Source of the DNA: [Clostridium] scindens
GTDB lineage: Bacteria; Bacillota; Clostridia; Lachnospirales; Lachnospiraceae
Direction of reading: 5' to 3'
Assembly (NCBI RefSeq): GCF_019597925.1
Contig: NZ_CP080442.1
Location: 537,001 to 601,000 of the forward strand
DNA length: 64,000 nucleotides
A program made the translations under genes and the position numbers. Positions 7,204 to 16,881 of the stretch are shown in pieces (within the stretch, counting starts at the first letter, position 1; each line of letters starts with the position of its first letter). Under the pieces are notes generated by a model. That model had not been told where the DNA came from and did not search any database. It was given only the letters and a program-made list of their open reading frames with translations.

Positions 7204-8286
7204 CTATCTATTGTTCAGATATCCACGGATTTTCCCGCCACGTTCTGTAAATGCCTGCGTGCTGAGAACAGAAGCATCGTAGATATGGTCCACATCCTGC
7301 GCATTGAGAAAACGAATAATGTTTTCAGTGGCCGCTTTGGAGTGGAAGGTGATTCTGTCAATGCTGCATCCGGCAAAATGCGGTGTAAGTAGGATGCGGG
7401 ATGGATCCAGTTTCAGAAGCGGGTCGTCCTGGCTGAGGGGCTCATTATCATATACGTCTAGGGCGGCCCGTATTTTTCCGGAACTGACCGCCGCGATGAG
7501 GGCGGATGTGTCCATGAGGGCGGCTCGTCCGGTGTTGATCAGGCATGCATCCTGTTTCATCAGTGACAGTTCCCTTGCGCCGATCATGCCTTTTGTCTCC
7601 TCTGATACGCGGGCCAGAAGGCTGATATAGTCAGAAGTCCTCATCAGCGTGTCGAGATCGACCAGTTCGATGCCATAAGATTTCATGGTTTCCCTATCTG
7701 CATAAGGGTCGAAGGCCTGGATCTTCATGCCGAAGGCCTGCGCGCGGGTAGCGAGGCCCACGCCGTTGCGGCCGGCGCCGACTAGGCCAAGGGTTTTGCC
7801 GTACAACTCGCGGCTCTGATCTATGACTTTGAAGAAACTATAGTAACGGTCGGGATCCTCCTGCTCGGTTTCTTTGGACCACAGACCACTGTAGAGTGCC
7901 TGGTTTGCCCAGATAAGGGGTCTGGCCATGGCTAGCATGAGCATCATCGTGTGCTCTGGCACCACCCGTTCGCATCTTCCGGCGCTGAACAGAACCGGGA
8001 TTCCCAGTTCTTTGCAAGTCTGGACATCGATATTCTCTTCCGGGCCGTCACGGACGCTCAAAATCAGTTTTAAATCAGGGGCAGCCTTGATGATGTCGTC
8101 TGTGACTTTGTCGTAGCCAACAATAAAAATATCTGCATCCTGAAGTTCGTCTTTTAACTCTTCCTTTGTCAGCATCTCCCGGAAATCCTGATTAATGCTG
8201 AATCCTCTGCGCCGGACTTCTGCAAAGGCCTCGAGTTTTTCTATATAATCTTGGTCAAATTCTGCTGTACATAGTATCTTTAACAT
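7204..8286 (-). CDS. D-isomer-specific 2-hydroxyacid dehydrogenase family protein
   Basis: The 360-residue protein belongs to the NAD-dependent 2-hydroxyacid dehydrogenase family (SerA, D-lactate dehydrogenase and relatives). The nucleotide-binding loop GLVGAGRNGVGLATRAQAFG is clear. Catalytic regions follow in order: LLARVSEETKGMIG, LINTGRAALMDTSAL with the Arg region, the Glu in LDVYDNEPL, and the His in LTPHFAGCS. It would reduce a 2-ketoacid or oxidise a D-2-hydroxyacid. It is the second gene of a minus-strand pair with a zinc alcohol dehydrogenase 14 bp upstream, diverging from the sugar-uptake operon, so a part in the same catabolism is likely. The substrate is unknown. Confidence 0.85.
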   Translation of the reverse strand: MLKILCTAEFDQDYIEKLEAFAEVRRRGFSINQDFREMLTKEELKDELQDADIFIVGYDKVTDDIIKAAPDLKLILSVRDGPEENIDVQTCKELGIPVLFSAGRCERVVPEHTMMLMLAMARPLIWANQALYSGLWSKETEQEDPDRYYSFFKVIDQSRELYGKTLGLVGAGRNGVGLATRAQAFGMKIQAFDPYADRETMKSYGIELVDLDTLMRTSDYISLLARVSEETKGMIGARELSLMKQDACLINTGRAALMDTSALIAAVSSGKIRAALDVYDNEPLSQDDPLLKLDPSRILLTPHFAGCSIDRITFHSKAATENIIRFLNAQDVDHIYDASVLSTQAFTERGGKIRGYLNNR

Positions 8287-8300
8287 ATCTTCGCCTCAAG

Positions 8301-9365
8301 CTATTCAATTGGAGTTAAAATGACTTTGGTTGCTTCCTGGCTGATGGTCAGTTCAAAGCCCCTGTTAAAATCGGACAGAGGCATTCTGTGCGAGATGATA
8401 CTCTTTAAATCCAGGATGCCGGCGGCTGCGAGGGAGATGTTGTTTCTCCAGGATATGGTGTTGTATCCCATATGGCCCCGGATGGTGATGGACTTGACAT
8501 TTACGTCGTTCAGTCCATAACCATAGGGCGCATCGTTCATGCCGATACGGATGACTCTGCCGATTGGCCGGACCATCTGGGTGGCCTGGTTCAGACAGAT
8601 CGGGGCTCCGGCGGCATCCACAACAACGGCGACTCCGTCCGGTCCGGCAATTTCTCTGACTTTTTCTACAATATTAGGTTCTTCGTCAGAAGCCAGGATA
8701 TGTGTGGCTCCTAATTTCTTTCCAAGTTCAAATCTAGTTTTTTTATCTTTGGACATTCCAATCAAGATGATCTTGGCAGCTCCTGCAATTTTACCAAGTT
8801 GAACAGTCATAAGCCCCAGCGTTCCGGCACCGAATACAACCAGATTATCGCCGGGCATGATTCCGCCTTCCTGGATTACTGCCTTGTATGCGTTGCTGGC
8901 TGGCTCCAGTACTGTGGCCTCCTCAAAAGAAAGGTTGTCCGGAATATGGAACATACAGTTTGGATAAAGGCGCAGAATCTGTTCGGGAATCTTCACATAT
9001 TTAGTAAATCCTCCGTCCATGCTGCAGCCAAGGGTCTCTCTGTGTTCGCAGCTGACGAAATTACCACTTTGGCATGCTGGACAACGCCCGCAGGCATAGC
9101 CTGTGTTTTCGGATACGACCCGGTCGCCCGGTTTCCAGAATGGATCTACGTTTTTTCCTGCTTTTGCAATGACGCCGGCGAATTCGTGGCCTAATACCAT
9201 AGGATATCCGCCGAGGCCGTCCATGGTGCCGTCGTAAAAGTGAACATCGCCTCCGCAGATACCGGCAGCTTTTATTTCTAATAGGATATCGCCGTCACCG
9301 ATTTCTGGTACAGGAACGTCTCTTAATTCAGTTTTTCCTTTGCCATATAATACTACTGCTTTCAT
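8301..9365 (-). CDS. Zinc-dependent medium-chain alcohol/polyol dehydrogenase
   Basis: The 354-residue MDR-family protein starts behind AAAGGAGGAATTGTAAT. The catalytic zinc site is visible as AAGICGGDVHFYDG and GHEFAGVIAKAGKNV. The structural zinc site is ENTGYACGRCPACQSGNFVSC. The cofactor site is VFGAGTLGLMTVQLGKIAGA. The set fits sorbitol, threonine or galactitol-phosphate dehydrogenase relatives that oxidise a polyol or sugar alcohol with NAD(P). It is divergently transcribed from the GPH transporter operon. The natural substrate cannot be told from sequence. Confidence 0.87.
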   Translation of the reverse strand: MKAVVLYGKGKTELRDVPVPEIGDGDILLEIKAAGICGGDVHFYDGTMDGLGGYPMVLGHEFAGVIAKAGKNVDPFWKPGDRVVSENTGYACGRCPACQSGNFVSCEHRETLGCSMDGGFTKYVKIPEQILRLYPNCMFHIPDNLSFEEATVLEPASNAYKAVIQEGGIMPGDNLVVFGAGTLGLMTVQLGKIAGAAKIILIGMSKDKKTRFELGKKLGATHILASDEEPNIVEKVREIAGPDGVAVVVDAAGAPICLNQATQMVRPIGRVIRIGMNDAPYGYGLNDVNVKSITIRGHMGYNTISWRNNISLAAAGILDLKSIISHRMPLSDFNRGFELTISQEATKVILTPIE

Positions 9366-9471
9366 ATTACAATTCCTCCTTTGTTAATGGTATTTGTTGA
9401 TGAAACAATAGCATTATATAGTAAAAATGTCAATATTTAAATCAAAATATGTATAAAAGTAGGGAAAAATG

Positions 9472-9500
9472 TTGACACGAAAAATGTAATATGATATAAA
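9472..9500 (+). promoter_or_regulatory. Sigma-A-type promoter for the sugar operon
   Basis: TTGACA at 9472-9477 and TATAAA at 9495-9500 are separated by 17 bp, in an A/T-rich divergent intergenic region upstream of the GPH transporter gene at 9615. An overlapping TATGAT is spaced too closely to serve as the -10. Confidence 0.65.
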
Positions 9501-9614
9501 ATAATTAATATAAAACTTGCAAAGTAATATTACAGAAACGAAGCAAGATTATATACGTTGCAGCGGACGTAATGAAAAACAAGTAGGGAAAGGGACGTAA
9601 AGGAGGTTATATTT

Positions 9615-10967
9615 ATGAACGACAGCAGACTGAAGCTAGGAATGAAAGAGAAGATATGCTATGGGGCGGGCGATGTATCGGCCAATTTGATTTACACGAC
9701 AGCCTCTACATATCTGATTTATTTCTGGACAACGGTATATGGAATATCTGCGGCGGCGACAGCGACCTTATCGCTGGTTGTAGGAATTTGGGATGCGGTG
9801 TTTAATCCGATCATGGGATTGGTGGCGGACAGGACAAAATCAAAATGGGGACGCTACCGTCCATGGCTCTTATGGGGATCTATTCCTCTTGCCATATTCT
9901 CCGTTCTGTGTTTTATGACGCCAAGTATGGGAGATGGAGGGAAGCTTGTATGGGCATATGTAATGTTCTTTGGCATGAAGACGTTCTTCACGGCTGTGAA
10001 TGTGCCGTATGGCGTTATGTGTAATGTCATGACCCAGGATATTAAAGAGAGAATGTCTTTGTCTACCTTTAAGAACATGGGATCTGACGTGGCAAATATT
10101 TTCGGTTCCTACTGTCTTCTTCCATTGGTGCTGTTTTTTGGAAAAGGAGAACAGACGCAAGGGTATTTTAAAGCGGCGGCTCTTTTGGCGGTTATTGGAT
10201 TCCTGTGCCTGATGAGCACATTCCTGGGCTGCAAAGAGCGGGTCGTACAGAACGAAAAAGAAACGATGTCTCTGGCTCAGTCTGTAAAGGCCTTGAAAGG
10301 AAACCGGGCAGCATGGGTCATGATCCTTGTAATGCTCATTATGAACACTGCCGTCATCTTTAAATTTGCATGGAATTCCTTCTATTGCGAATTTTATCTT
10401 GGAAATCCGGGAATTATCGGAATTACGGCAGCAATCGCGTTTGCGGTAGGGCTGTTGTCCAAACCGCTTGTGCCGGTCGTGTCCAATAAGATTGGCAAGA
10501 AAAACACGCTGATCGCGGGATGCATCATTCTGATTCTAAACGGAATTACCTTTTGGTTTGGCGGAGACAACGTTGCAATGGTATATGTGGGGGCAGTCCT
10601 CTTTGGTCTGACGCTGACTTTTACCTTTACGCCGATCTGGGGCATGGTTCCGGATAGCATTGAATACGGCGAATGGTCAAGCGGTATTCGGGCGCCTGGG
10701 TTTATCTATGCCACAGCAACATTTGCAAATAAGCTGGGGGTTGCCATTTCCGGATGGCTGGTAGGCGTCGTGCTTGCTGCAACCGGATTTGATGGAACCG
10801 CGGCTGCTCAGGCTGCGGGAGTGGCTCCAGCTATCCGCATGGCTATGACGGCTGTCTTAGTTGCGGGCGGCATCCTGACGATTATCGCACTGATACCGTA
10901 TGATTTGACCGCGGAAAAATACGATAAGATGCTCGAAGAGATTCAGGATAGGAAAAAAGACAAATAG
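9615..10967 (+). CDS. GPH-family (MelB/YicJ-like) sugar:cation symporter
   Basis: The 450-residue membrane protein starts at ATG 9615 behind AAAGGAGGTTATATTT and has about 12 hydrophobic segments. It belongs to the glycoside-pentoside-hexuronide family: KEKICYGAGDVSANLIYTT at the N terminus, WDAVFNPIMGLVADRTKSKW with the conserved Asp residues of the cation site, GRYRPWLLWGSIPL, and FKNMGSDVANIFGS. It would import a sugar, glycoside or polyol with Na+ or H+. A second GPH gene follows 35 bp downstream, and kinase, aldolase and dehydrogenase genes complete the operon. Confidence 0.9.
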   Translation: MNDSRLKLGMKEKICYGAGDVSANLIYTTASTYLIYFWTTVYGISAAATATLSLVVGIWDAVFNPIMGLVADRTKSKWGRYRPWLLWGSIPLAIFSVLCFMTPSMGDGGKLVWAYVMFFGMKTFFTAVNVPYGVMCNVMTQDIKERMSLSTFKNMGSDVANIFGSYCLLPLVLFFGKGEQTQGYFKAAALLAVIGFLCLMSTFLGCKERVVQNEKETMSLAQSVKALKGNRAAWVMILVMLIMNTAVIFKFAWNSFYCEFYLGNPGIIGITAAIAFAVGLLSKPLVPVVSNKIGKKNTLIAGCIILILNGITFWFGGDNVAMVYVGAVLFGLTLTFTFTPIWGMVPDSIEYGEWSSGIRAPGFIYATATFANKLGVAISGWLVGVVLAATGFDGTAAAQAAGVAPAIRMAMTAVLVAGGILTIIALIPYDLTAEKYDKMLEEIQDRKKDK

Positions 10968-11002
10968 ACGCTTTCGCAGATTTATAAAAAGGAATTGAGA
11001 AT

Positions 11003-12373
11003 ATGAAGAATGGTAAACTCGGATTAAATGAAAAGATAGCCTATTCTATGGGGGATGTGTCGGCAAACCTGCTGGCCACCTTTATAGGCAGTTATGCAAT
11101 GTTCTTCTATACAGAGGTGTACGGCCTGCCTGCTATGGCGGTGGGAACCATGTTCCTGGTGGCAAATATCTGGGATGCAGTCAATGACCCTATGATGGGA
11201 TTTCTGGCAGATAAGTCAAAACACAGAAAGGGAGGGGCATACCGGCCATGGATTAAGAGGGCGGCCATACCATTGGGACTGTTTTTTATCCTTCAATTCA
11301 CCTGCCCTAACCTGAGCATGGCGGGAAAACTAGTCTGGGCCTATGTGACCTATATTGGAACGGATATGCTGTTTACCGTGGTCAATGTGCCGTACGGAGT
11401 CCTTAACAACGTGATGACGGCGGACATGAATGAACGGACCGTGCTTTCAACCTTCCGGAATATAGGCTCCAATATCGGAAGTATGCTGGTTAGTTACGGA
11501 ACTATCCCGCTGGTGGCGTATCTGGGAGCCGGAAATGATGTGAAAGGCTATCAGATGACGGCGGTCGTTTTTGCGGTGATCAGTACTTTGGCTCTTTTCT
11601 GGCTTTGTGCTGGAACGAAGGAGAGACTAAAGCCGGCCAAAAATGATCTGAAGGTAAAAGAGTCCCTGAAAGTGATTTTTACAAATAAACCGGCTCTGTG
11701 TATTGTGGTATCTATGTTTTTTTTCAACACAACAGTCAATTTCAAATTTGCATATAATATTTATTATTGTGCCGCATATATGAACCGGGCAGACCTGACC
11801 AATATTATTGGAACTTTGATTTTCTTCGTAGCAATGGTAGTGCTGGTCGTGATCCCAAAGCTCACTGAGAAAATCGGGAAGAGGAATATGCTGTTTCTGG
11901 GAGGCGCGCTTTATGTAATTGACGGAGTGGCGTTTCTCCTGGGAGGACACAGTGTTCCCATGCTTTATGCAACAGCAGTGCTGTTTGGATTCTGCTTAAG
12001 TTTCAGTTTCCCTATTCTGTGGGGGACGATTCCGGATACGGTTGAATATGGACAGTGGAAGACTGGAATACGGGCGCCGGGATCTATTTATTCTGCATGT
12101 ACCTTTGCCAATAAACTGGCACAGGGAGCATCCGGATGGATTCTGGGCATCGTACTGACGGTGATCGGATATTCCCAAGGCTCTGCCGTACAGGCGACGG
12201 GAGTGCTTCAAGGCATCTACTGGTCCAATGCGCTGGTCCTGATCATCGGCGGCATCCTTGGAGCGGCAGCGGTCATTCCGTACAAGCTGAGCAAAAAAGT
12301 GTATGACGGGATAGTAGAGGAACTGGAAGAAAAAAGAGTATTGGATGAAGAGAATACAGAAAGTGAGGAATAA
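11003..12373 (+). CDS. Second GPH-family sugar:cation symporter
   Basis: The 456-residue protein is a paralogue of its upstream neighbour, sharing NEKIAYSMGDVSANLLATF, WDAVNDPMMGFLADKSKHRK, AYRPWIKRAAIPLGLFF, FRNIGSNIGSMLVSYG and TVEYGQWKTGIRAPGSIYSA. About 12 membrane segments are visible. Two GPH symporters in tandem occur in loci where one takes up the substrate and the other exports a product, or where two related substrates are used. Here the roles are unknown. It lies 3 bp upstream of the aldolase gene, so the operon is tightly packed. Confidence 0.9.
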   Translation: MKNGKLGLNEKIAYSMGDVSANLLATFIGSYAMFFYTEVYGLPAMAVGTMFLVANIWDAVNDPMMGFLADKSKHRKGGAYRPWIKRAAIPLGLFFILQFTCPNLSMAGKLVWAYVTYIGTDMLFTVVNVPYGVLNNVMTADMNERTVLSTFRNIGSNIGSMLVSYGTIPLVAYLGAGNDVKGYQMTAVVFAVISTLALFWLCAGTKERLKPAKNDLKVKESLKVIFTNKPALCIVVSMFFFNTTVNFKFAYNIYYCAAYMNRADLTNIIGTLIFFVAMVVLVVIPKLTEKIGKRNMLFLGGALYVIDGVAFLLGGHSVPMLYATAVLFGFCLSFSFPILWGTIPDTVEYGQWKTGIRAPGSIYSACTFANKLAQGASGWILGIVLTVIGYSQGSAVQATGVLQGIYWSNALVLIIGGILGAAAVIPYKLSKKVYDGIVEELEEKRVLDEENTESEE

Positions 12374-12376
12374 AAA

Positions 12377-13255
12377 ATGGCCCTTGTTACTTTGAAACAA
12401 ATATTACTTGAGACACGCGAAAAAAAATATGCGGTGCCGTCTATCGGGGCGGATAACCATGTGCTGTTCGAGGCAGTGCTGGCGCAGGCGGAGGAAGAGA
12501 ACAAACCGGTGATTCTAATGATCCCGGGGGTCCTTCTCTCTCAGCTGGATGCCCGCTTTTTTGACTATGCAAGGCAAAGAATCCAGTTGTCAAGCGTGCC
12601 GGTCTGCCTGCATCTGGATCACGCTGCTTCCTATGAGGAATGTATGAATGGCATAAAATATGGATTTTCTTCTCTGATGATCGACGGATCCGCCCTTCCC
12701 TTTGAAGAAAACGTGGCCTTGACCAAGCGGGTGGTAGAGGCAGCCGCACCATGCGGCATCAGCGTAGAGGCCGAGATCGGTCATGTAGCAGGAGGCGAAG
12801 GAAACGACAATGACGGAAATGAAGTGGATACGAATGCGTTTACAGACCCACAGGAGGCTGTGGCCTTTGTGGAACAGACAGGAGTAGATGCGCTGGCGAT
12901 TGCTTTTGGAACGGTACATGGCGTGTATAAAGGGACGCCAAAACTGGAACTTCAACTGCTGGATGAGATTAGAAGCAAGGTCGATATCCCGATTGTCATG
13001 CATGGTGGTTCAGGTCTTGCGGATGAGGATTTCAGGAATGCGGTTGCCCATGGCATCAGCAAGATCAATTTCTGTACGGGCCTGTTTTTGAGCACGACGG
13101 AAGCAGCCAGAAAGGCAATTGATGAAAACGGCGGACGTATGCAGCTTCCTGCAGTATTGGGCGTCATACATAAGAGGGCTCGGGAGGAAATGGCACATTT
13201 ATTTGAAGTATACCATACTCAGCCGCTGGCACTTGAGAATATCGCACATAAATAG
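12377..13255 (+). CDS. Class II fructose/tagatose-bisphosphate aldolase family protein
   Basis: The 292-residue protein is a zinc-dependent class II aldolase of the GatY/KbaY/FbaA family. VCLHLDHAASYEEC (residues about 76-89) carries the catalytic Asp81 and zinc-ligand His82. The second acidic region is SVEAEIGHVAGGEG. The later zinc ligands are in FGTVHGVYKG and IVMHGGSGL. The phosphate site SKINFCTGLF is also present. It should cleave a ketose phosphate into dihydroxyacetone phosphate and an aldehyde. Next to an FGGY kinase and an iron alcohol dehydrogenase, a ketose-phosphate route that ends by reducing the aldehyde is plausible. The actual sugar is not known. Confidence 0.87.
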   Translation: MALVTLKQILLETREKKYAVPSIGADNHVLFEAVLAQAEEENKPVILMIPGVLLSQLDARFFDYARQRIQLSSVPVCLHLDHAASYEECMNGIKYGFSSLMIDGSALPFEENVALTKRVVEAAAPCGISVEAEIGHVAGGEGNDNDGNEVDTNAFTDPQEAVAFVEQTGVDALAIAFGTVHGVYKGTPKLELQLLDEIRSKVDIPIVMHGGSGLADEDFRNAVAHGISKINFCTGLFLSTTEAARKAIDENGGRMQLPAVLGVIHKRAREEMAHLFEVYHTQPLALENIAHK

Positions 13256-13269
13256 AGAGTGGGAACACA

Positions 13270-14787
13270 ATGCAGAAATATTTGATGGGTATAGACAGAG
13301 GGACAACAAATGTGAAAGCCGGACTCTACCACCTGGATGGAACAGAAGCCGCAGTTTCAGGACAGGCGTGTGAGGAGGTAAAAAGCCCAAGAACAGGATA
13401 TGCGGAACAGAATATGGAGCGTATCTGGCAGGATACGGCCAGAGCGATCCGTGGTCTTTGGGATCATGGATTCAGACCGGAAGAGGTTATCGGGGTCGGG
13501 CTGAGCGGTCAGGGCGGAGGCATGTTTCTGGTAGATGAATCGGGTGTGCCAGTCAGGGAAGGAATCGTATCCCTGGACAGCCGGGTGGCCTGTGAAGCAG
13601 AAAAATGGAAGCAGGAAGGGCTGCACCGGGAATTCTTAGAACTTTGGAAGGATGGCAATTCGACACTGCCACAGGCTCTGCTATATTGGATGAAGGAGAA
13701 AGAGCCGGACCAATACCGAAAATGTAAATGGATGCTTCAGTGCAAAGATTGGATCCGGTATCGGCTTACTGGAAGTATCCGCTATGAAATTACGGATGCC
13801 AGCAATGGCTTCCTGATCGACAAGGCGTATGCATATCAGTTGGGAGTGCTTGATGAATACGGCATATCTGAGGCTAGAGAACTATTTCCGGAACTCATAA
13901 AACCCTGGGATCTGGCCGGAACCGTTACAGAGGTGGCGGCAAGAGACACAGGGCTGCTGCCGGGAACGCCGGTTTGCGGAGGCGGGCATGATGTGGCCAT
14001 GGCGGCATTTGGCAGTGGATGTGTATATAAGGATCAATTGTCCTGCGTGCTTGGAACCTGGGGACTGAATCTGCTTTTGATCGAACATCCGCATCCTATG
14101 ATGGAGCATTATGGAAAGATCATTCTCAGTGCTGTGCCGGATATGTACCTTTTCATGAACGGAGGAAGCACCGGAAGTTCTCTGGAATGGTTCATGGACA
14201 GATTTTGTGAAGAAGAGAAAAGTGAAGCAGAAGAAAGAGGAGTCAGCGTATATGAGGTGGTGGAAGAGAGGATCCTTGAGGGAGAGAATGCGTCCAGATC
14301 TTCGGTGATCTGCCATCCATACACAGAACCGCTTCTCATGATGCCTGGATATGAAAATGCGCAGGCGGGCTTTTACGGAATGACGGCCAGGACGACAAAA
14401 GGGCAGCTCTTAAGAGCCGTGCTGGAAGGAATCGCCATAGAGACGGCTCTGTTTCTGGAAGTATCCAGAAATGCGGCAGATCGCCTGGATGCCATCTATC
14501 TTACCGGGGGTGGGGCATCTAACCGGCTCCTGGCTCAGATGATTGCCGATGCTGCAAGAGTTAAGGTGCGTATTATGGATATCCGGGAATCTGGCTGCAG
14601 GGGCGCAGCGCTTACAGCTGGGATCGCGGTTGGCGTATTCAGGGATCATGCAGAGGCAGGCAGCCTTCCCATCCGGATAAGGGAGGAATTCGTCCCGGAT
14701 GAATCCGGGGGCGCAAAATATATAGAAGAAAAGATGAAGAAATCGAAACGGATTGCCAAGGCAATGGAAGAAATCTGGAATCATTAG
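13270..14787 (+). CDS. FGGY-family carbohydrate kinase
   Basis: The 505-residue protein has the FGGY/actin-fold ATP site at the N terminus (LMGIDRGTTNVKAGLYHLDG), the sugar-site region GVGLSGQGGGMFLVDESG, and the second FGGY domain with MPGYENAQAGFYGM, EGIAIETALFLEV and YLTGGGASNRLLAQMIADA. Members phosphorylate xylulose, ribulose, glycerol, rhamnulose or related compounds. Length fits the family. It overlaps nothing and follows the aldolase by 14 bp. The order suggests its product is the aldolase substrate, which is an inference. Confidence 0.88.
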   Translation: MQKYLMGIDRGTTNVKAGLYHLDGTEAAVSGQACEEVKSPRTGYAEQNMERIWQDTARAIRGLWDHGFRPEEVIGVGLSGQGGGMFLVDESGVPVREGIVSLDSRVACEAEKWKQEGLHREFLELWKDGNSTLPQALLYWMKEKEPDQYRKCKWMLQCKDWIRYRLTGSIRYEITDASNGFLIDKAYAYQLGVLDEYGISEARELFPELIKPWDLAGTVTEVAARDTGLLPGTPVCGGGHDVAMAAFGSGCVYKDQLSCVLGTWGLNLLLIEHPHPMMEHYGKIILSAVPDMYLFMNGGSTGSSLEWFMDRFCEEEKSEAEERGVSVYEVVEERILEGENASRSSVICHPYTEPLLMMPGYENAQAGFYGMTARTTKGQLLRAVLEGIAIETALFLEVSRNAADRLDAIYLTGGGASNRLLAQMIADAARVKVRIMDIRESGCRGAALTAGIAVGVFRDHAEAGSLPIRIREEFVPDESGGAKYIEEKMKKSKRIAKAMEEIWNH

Positions 14788-14805
14788 AAGACGGAGGAAA
14801 AAGAA

Positions 14806-15984
14806 ATGGACAGTTATCGTTATGATAATCATACAGTACTGATTTTCGGAAAAGACAAGCACAAGACTGTGGGGCAGGAGATCAAGAAATATGCGGACAA
14901 GGTCATGGTCGTATATTACGGACAGCCTTATGAACTTCCGATTATCAATGAAATTAAGGAATCTCTGGAGAAGGAGCAGATCCGGTATGTGGATTTTACC
15001 GGCGTGAAGCCTAATCCCGAGATGGGTCCTGTGCTGGAAGGGGTGGAGACCGCGCGTAGAGAAGGCGTCCAGTTTATACTTGCTGTTGGAGGCGGAAGCG
15101 TTATTGATACGGCAAAGGCAATCGGTGCAGGCGTCTTGGCGGGCGACAATATCCGGGGCCTATGGATCGGAGAGAAGCAGCTTGAAGATACTCTGCCCAC
15201 GGGCGTAGTACTTACGTTTCCAGCCACAGGCAGCGAGTCCTCCGGCACATCCACCATTACAGACAAAGAGGTAGGGGTCAAGCTGGGGCTTGTGGACGAC
15301 AGGATCCGGCCGCGGTTTGCGATCCTGAATCCAGAACTTACCTATACGCTTCCGCCATACCAGACCTTCTGCGGCATTACAGATATGATGAGTCACGCCA
15401 TGGAGCGTTATTTTTCCAAGACAACGGATACGAATCTGGTAGACCGGATGGCAGAAGGGCTACTGCGGACGGTTATGAATGCGGCAGCCGTGCTTCTGGA
15501 AAGACCGGATGATTATGCGGCCAGATCTGAAGTGATGCTGGCGGCAACTCTGGCGCACTGTGATCTGCTGGGGTTTGGCAAAGAAGCAGATTGCGTATCG
15601 CATGCAGTGGGCATGGCTATCAGCAGCTACAATGATACTGCGCACGGGGCGACGCTATCTGTCATTACGCCCGCATGGATGAAATATGTCTATAAGGACA
15701 ATCTGGATCTGTTCGTGAGGTTTGCGGTTAATGTCTTTGGGATTTCCTCTGACTTCCAAAATAAAGAAGCAACGGCAAGGGAAGGCATTACGAGACTGGA
15801 GCAATTCTTCCGGAGGATCCATATGCCGACGACTCTTGCGGAGGTGGGCATAGATGCGGAGGATGAATCAGTGCTTGGTACTTTGGTAGAGATGGCTCAG
15901 CTTCAGATGGGTGATGGCATGTGGGGATCTCTTGTGAAAGCAACGCCAAAGAATTGCTATGAGATTCTAAAATTAGCAAAATAG
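14806..15984 (+). CDS. Iron-containing alcohol dehydrogenase
   Basis: The 392-residue protein fits the Fe-ADH family (BdhA/YqhD-like). Its NAD(P)-binding GGGSVIDTAKAIGAG, PATGSESSGTSTITD, and metal-ligand region with FCGITDMMSHAMERYF and CVSHAVGMAISSYNDTAHGA are present. It would reduce an aldehyde formed by the aldolase upstream to an alcohol, or the reverse. It is the last gene of the operon, followed by a terminator. BdhA-like butanol dehydrogenases are the closest shape I recognise, but substrate choice in this family is broad. Confidence 0.88.
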   Translation: MDSYRYDNHTVLIFGKDKHKTVGQEIKKYADKVMVVYYGQPYELPIINEIKESLEKEQIRYVDFTGVKPNPEMGPVLEGVETARREGVQFILAVGGGSVIDTAKAIGAGVLAGDNIRGLWIGEKQLEDTLPTGVVLTFPATGSESSGTSTITDKEVGVKLGLVDDRIRPRFAILNPELTYTLPPYQTFCGITDMMSHAMERYFSKTTDTNLVDRMAEGLLRTVMNAAAVLLERPDDYAARSEVMLAATLAHCDLLGFGKEADCVSHAVGMAISSYNDTAHGATLSVITPAWMKYVYKDNLDLFVRFAVNVFGISSDFQNKEATAREGITRLEQFFRRIHMPTTLAEVGIDAEDESVLGTLVEMAQLQMGDGMWGSLVKATPKNCYEILKLAK

Positions 15985-15999
15985 TGAAGAAAGTAAAGC

Positions 16000-16036
16000 G
16001 CAGGGACACGTCAAACGTATCCCTGCTTATTTTTAT
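16000..16036 (+). terminator. Intrinsic terminator of the sugar operon
   Basis: GCAGGGA at 16000-16006 pairs with TCCCTGC at 16020-16026, with an inner ACGT/ACGT extension, followed by TTATTTTTATT. It separates the operon from the convergent gene that ends at 16036. Confidence 0.75.
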
Positions 16037-16881
16037 TATAATTCTATTCCATTTCTTTTCTGCCGCTTTCTCGTCTGCGCCGTGTTATAAGAGGTGCGGC
16101 ATTTGGGGGAACAGTATTCTGTGCGCTGGTCCGGCGTAATAAAATATTTTCCGCAGTTCTTGCACATGCGGACATGCTTCTGGTCCCCAGTGGAGAAGGT
16201 GATAAATGCAAGAATGATGCTTGGTTTTAATCCCACGGCACATGCTGCCAGTTCGGGAAATTTCCCAGGCTCGTTCCGGAAATACAGGCGGCAGTGCTCC
16301 ACTCGCTTCAATTTGCTGGTGCGGTTGATGGTAAAAATGTTAAGCAGGTCTAAAAAGAACAGGGTAAAACTTCCGACCGGGATGATAATGGTGTCCTGCA
16401 TGCTGATTTTTGTAGATAAAAATGTTTTGAGGAACGTGTTGGGGGATTCCTCATCAGAGGGCGCATGCTGGGTAAGTATGGAATACTCCAGGGGAAGTAT
16501 GGCTTTTACATCCCGATCCAGCTCCCATTCTGGAATGCCATATTTTTCGCTAAAAGCAAGAAGCGTATTGAGGATGAGCGTCACCTCGGGGTTGTCCCTG
16601 TCGAGAAAAAAGTCGTCCTTTTTCCAGAATATGCGCTCAGTTACAATAGAATTTTCACTTTCTTTTGCGAGAAAGCGCATATAGCCTTTGCAGGAGGTGA
16701 TGACCTGGGCAACCGATATGATGTCCATGATCAGGCCATCAATGTCTGCGATAGGATCGATCTCTTTGGAAATTGCATCTTTGGCTGGTGTGATATATAG
16801 TATTTTATCCTGCTCCATAATACGATATTTAGAAAAGACAACATTTTGTCCTTTGATTGTGGAAAACTGTAAGTTTGTCAT
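16036..16881 (-). CDS. Uncharacterised protein with C-terminal CGNR-like zinc finger
   Basis: I do not recognise a function for this 281-residue protein. The last 45 residues contain MCKNCGKYFITPDQRTEYCS followed by PKCRTSYNTAQTRKRQK, a four-Cys zinc-finger pattern with a basic tail, similar to CGNR or DUF6076-type proteins. The N-terminal 220 residues lack a clear motif. The architecture suggests a nucleic-acid-binding or regulatory protein. It stands alone, convergent with the sugar operon. Confidence 0.7.
   Translation of the reverse strand: MTNLQFSTIKGQNVVFSKYRIMEQDKILYITPAKDAISKEIDPIADIDGLIMDIISVAQVITSCKGYMRFLAKESENSIVTERIFWKKDDFFLDRDNPEVTLILNTLLAFSEKYGIPEWELDRDVKAILPLEYSILTQHAPSDEESPNTFLKTFLSTKISMQDTIIIPVGSFTLFFLDLLNIFTINRTSKLKRVEHCRLYFRNEPGKFPELAACAVGLKPSIILAFITFSTGDQKHVRMCKNCGKYFITPDQRTEYCSPKCRTSYNTAQTRKRQKRNGIEL

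Noticed and set aside
8301..15984. Sulfoquinovose degradation locus
   Set aside because: GPH transporters, an aldolase and a reductase recall the yih genes, but no sulfoquinovosidase, isomerase or PfkB-type kinase is present. The genes fit a general sugar/polyol route just as well.
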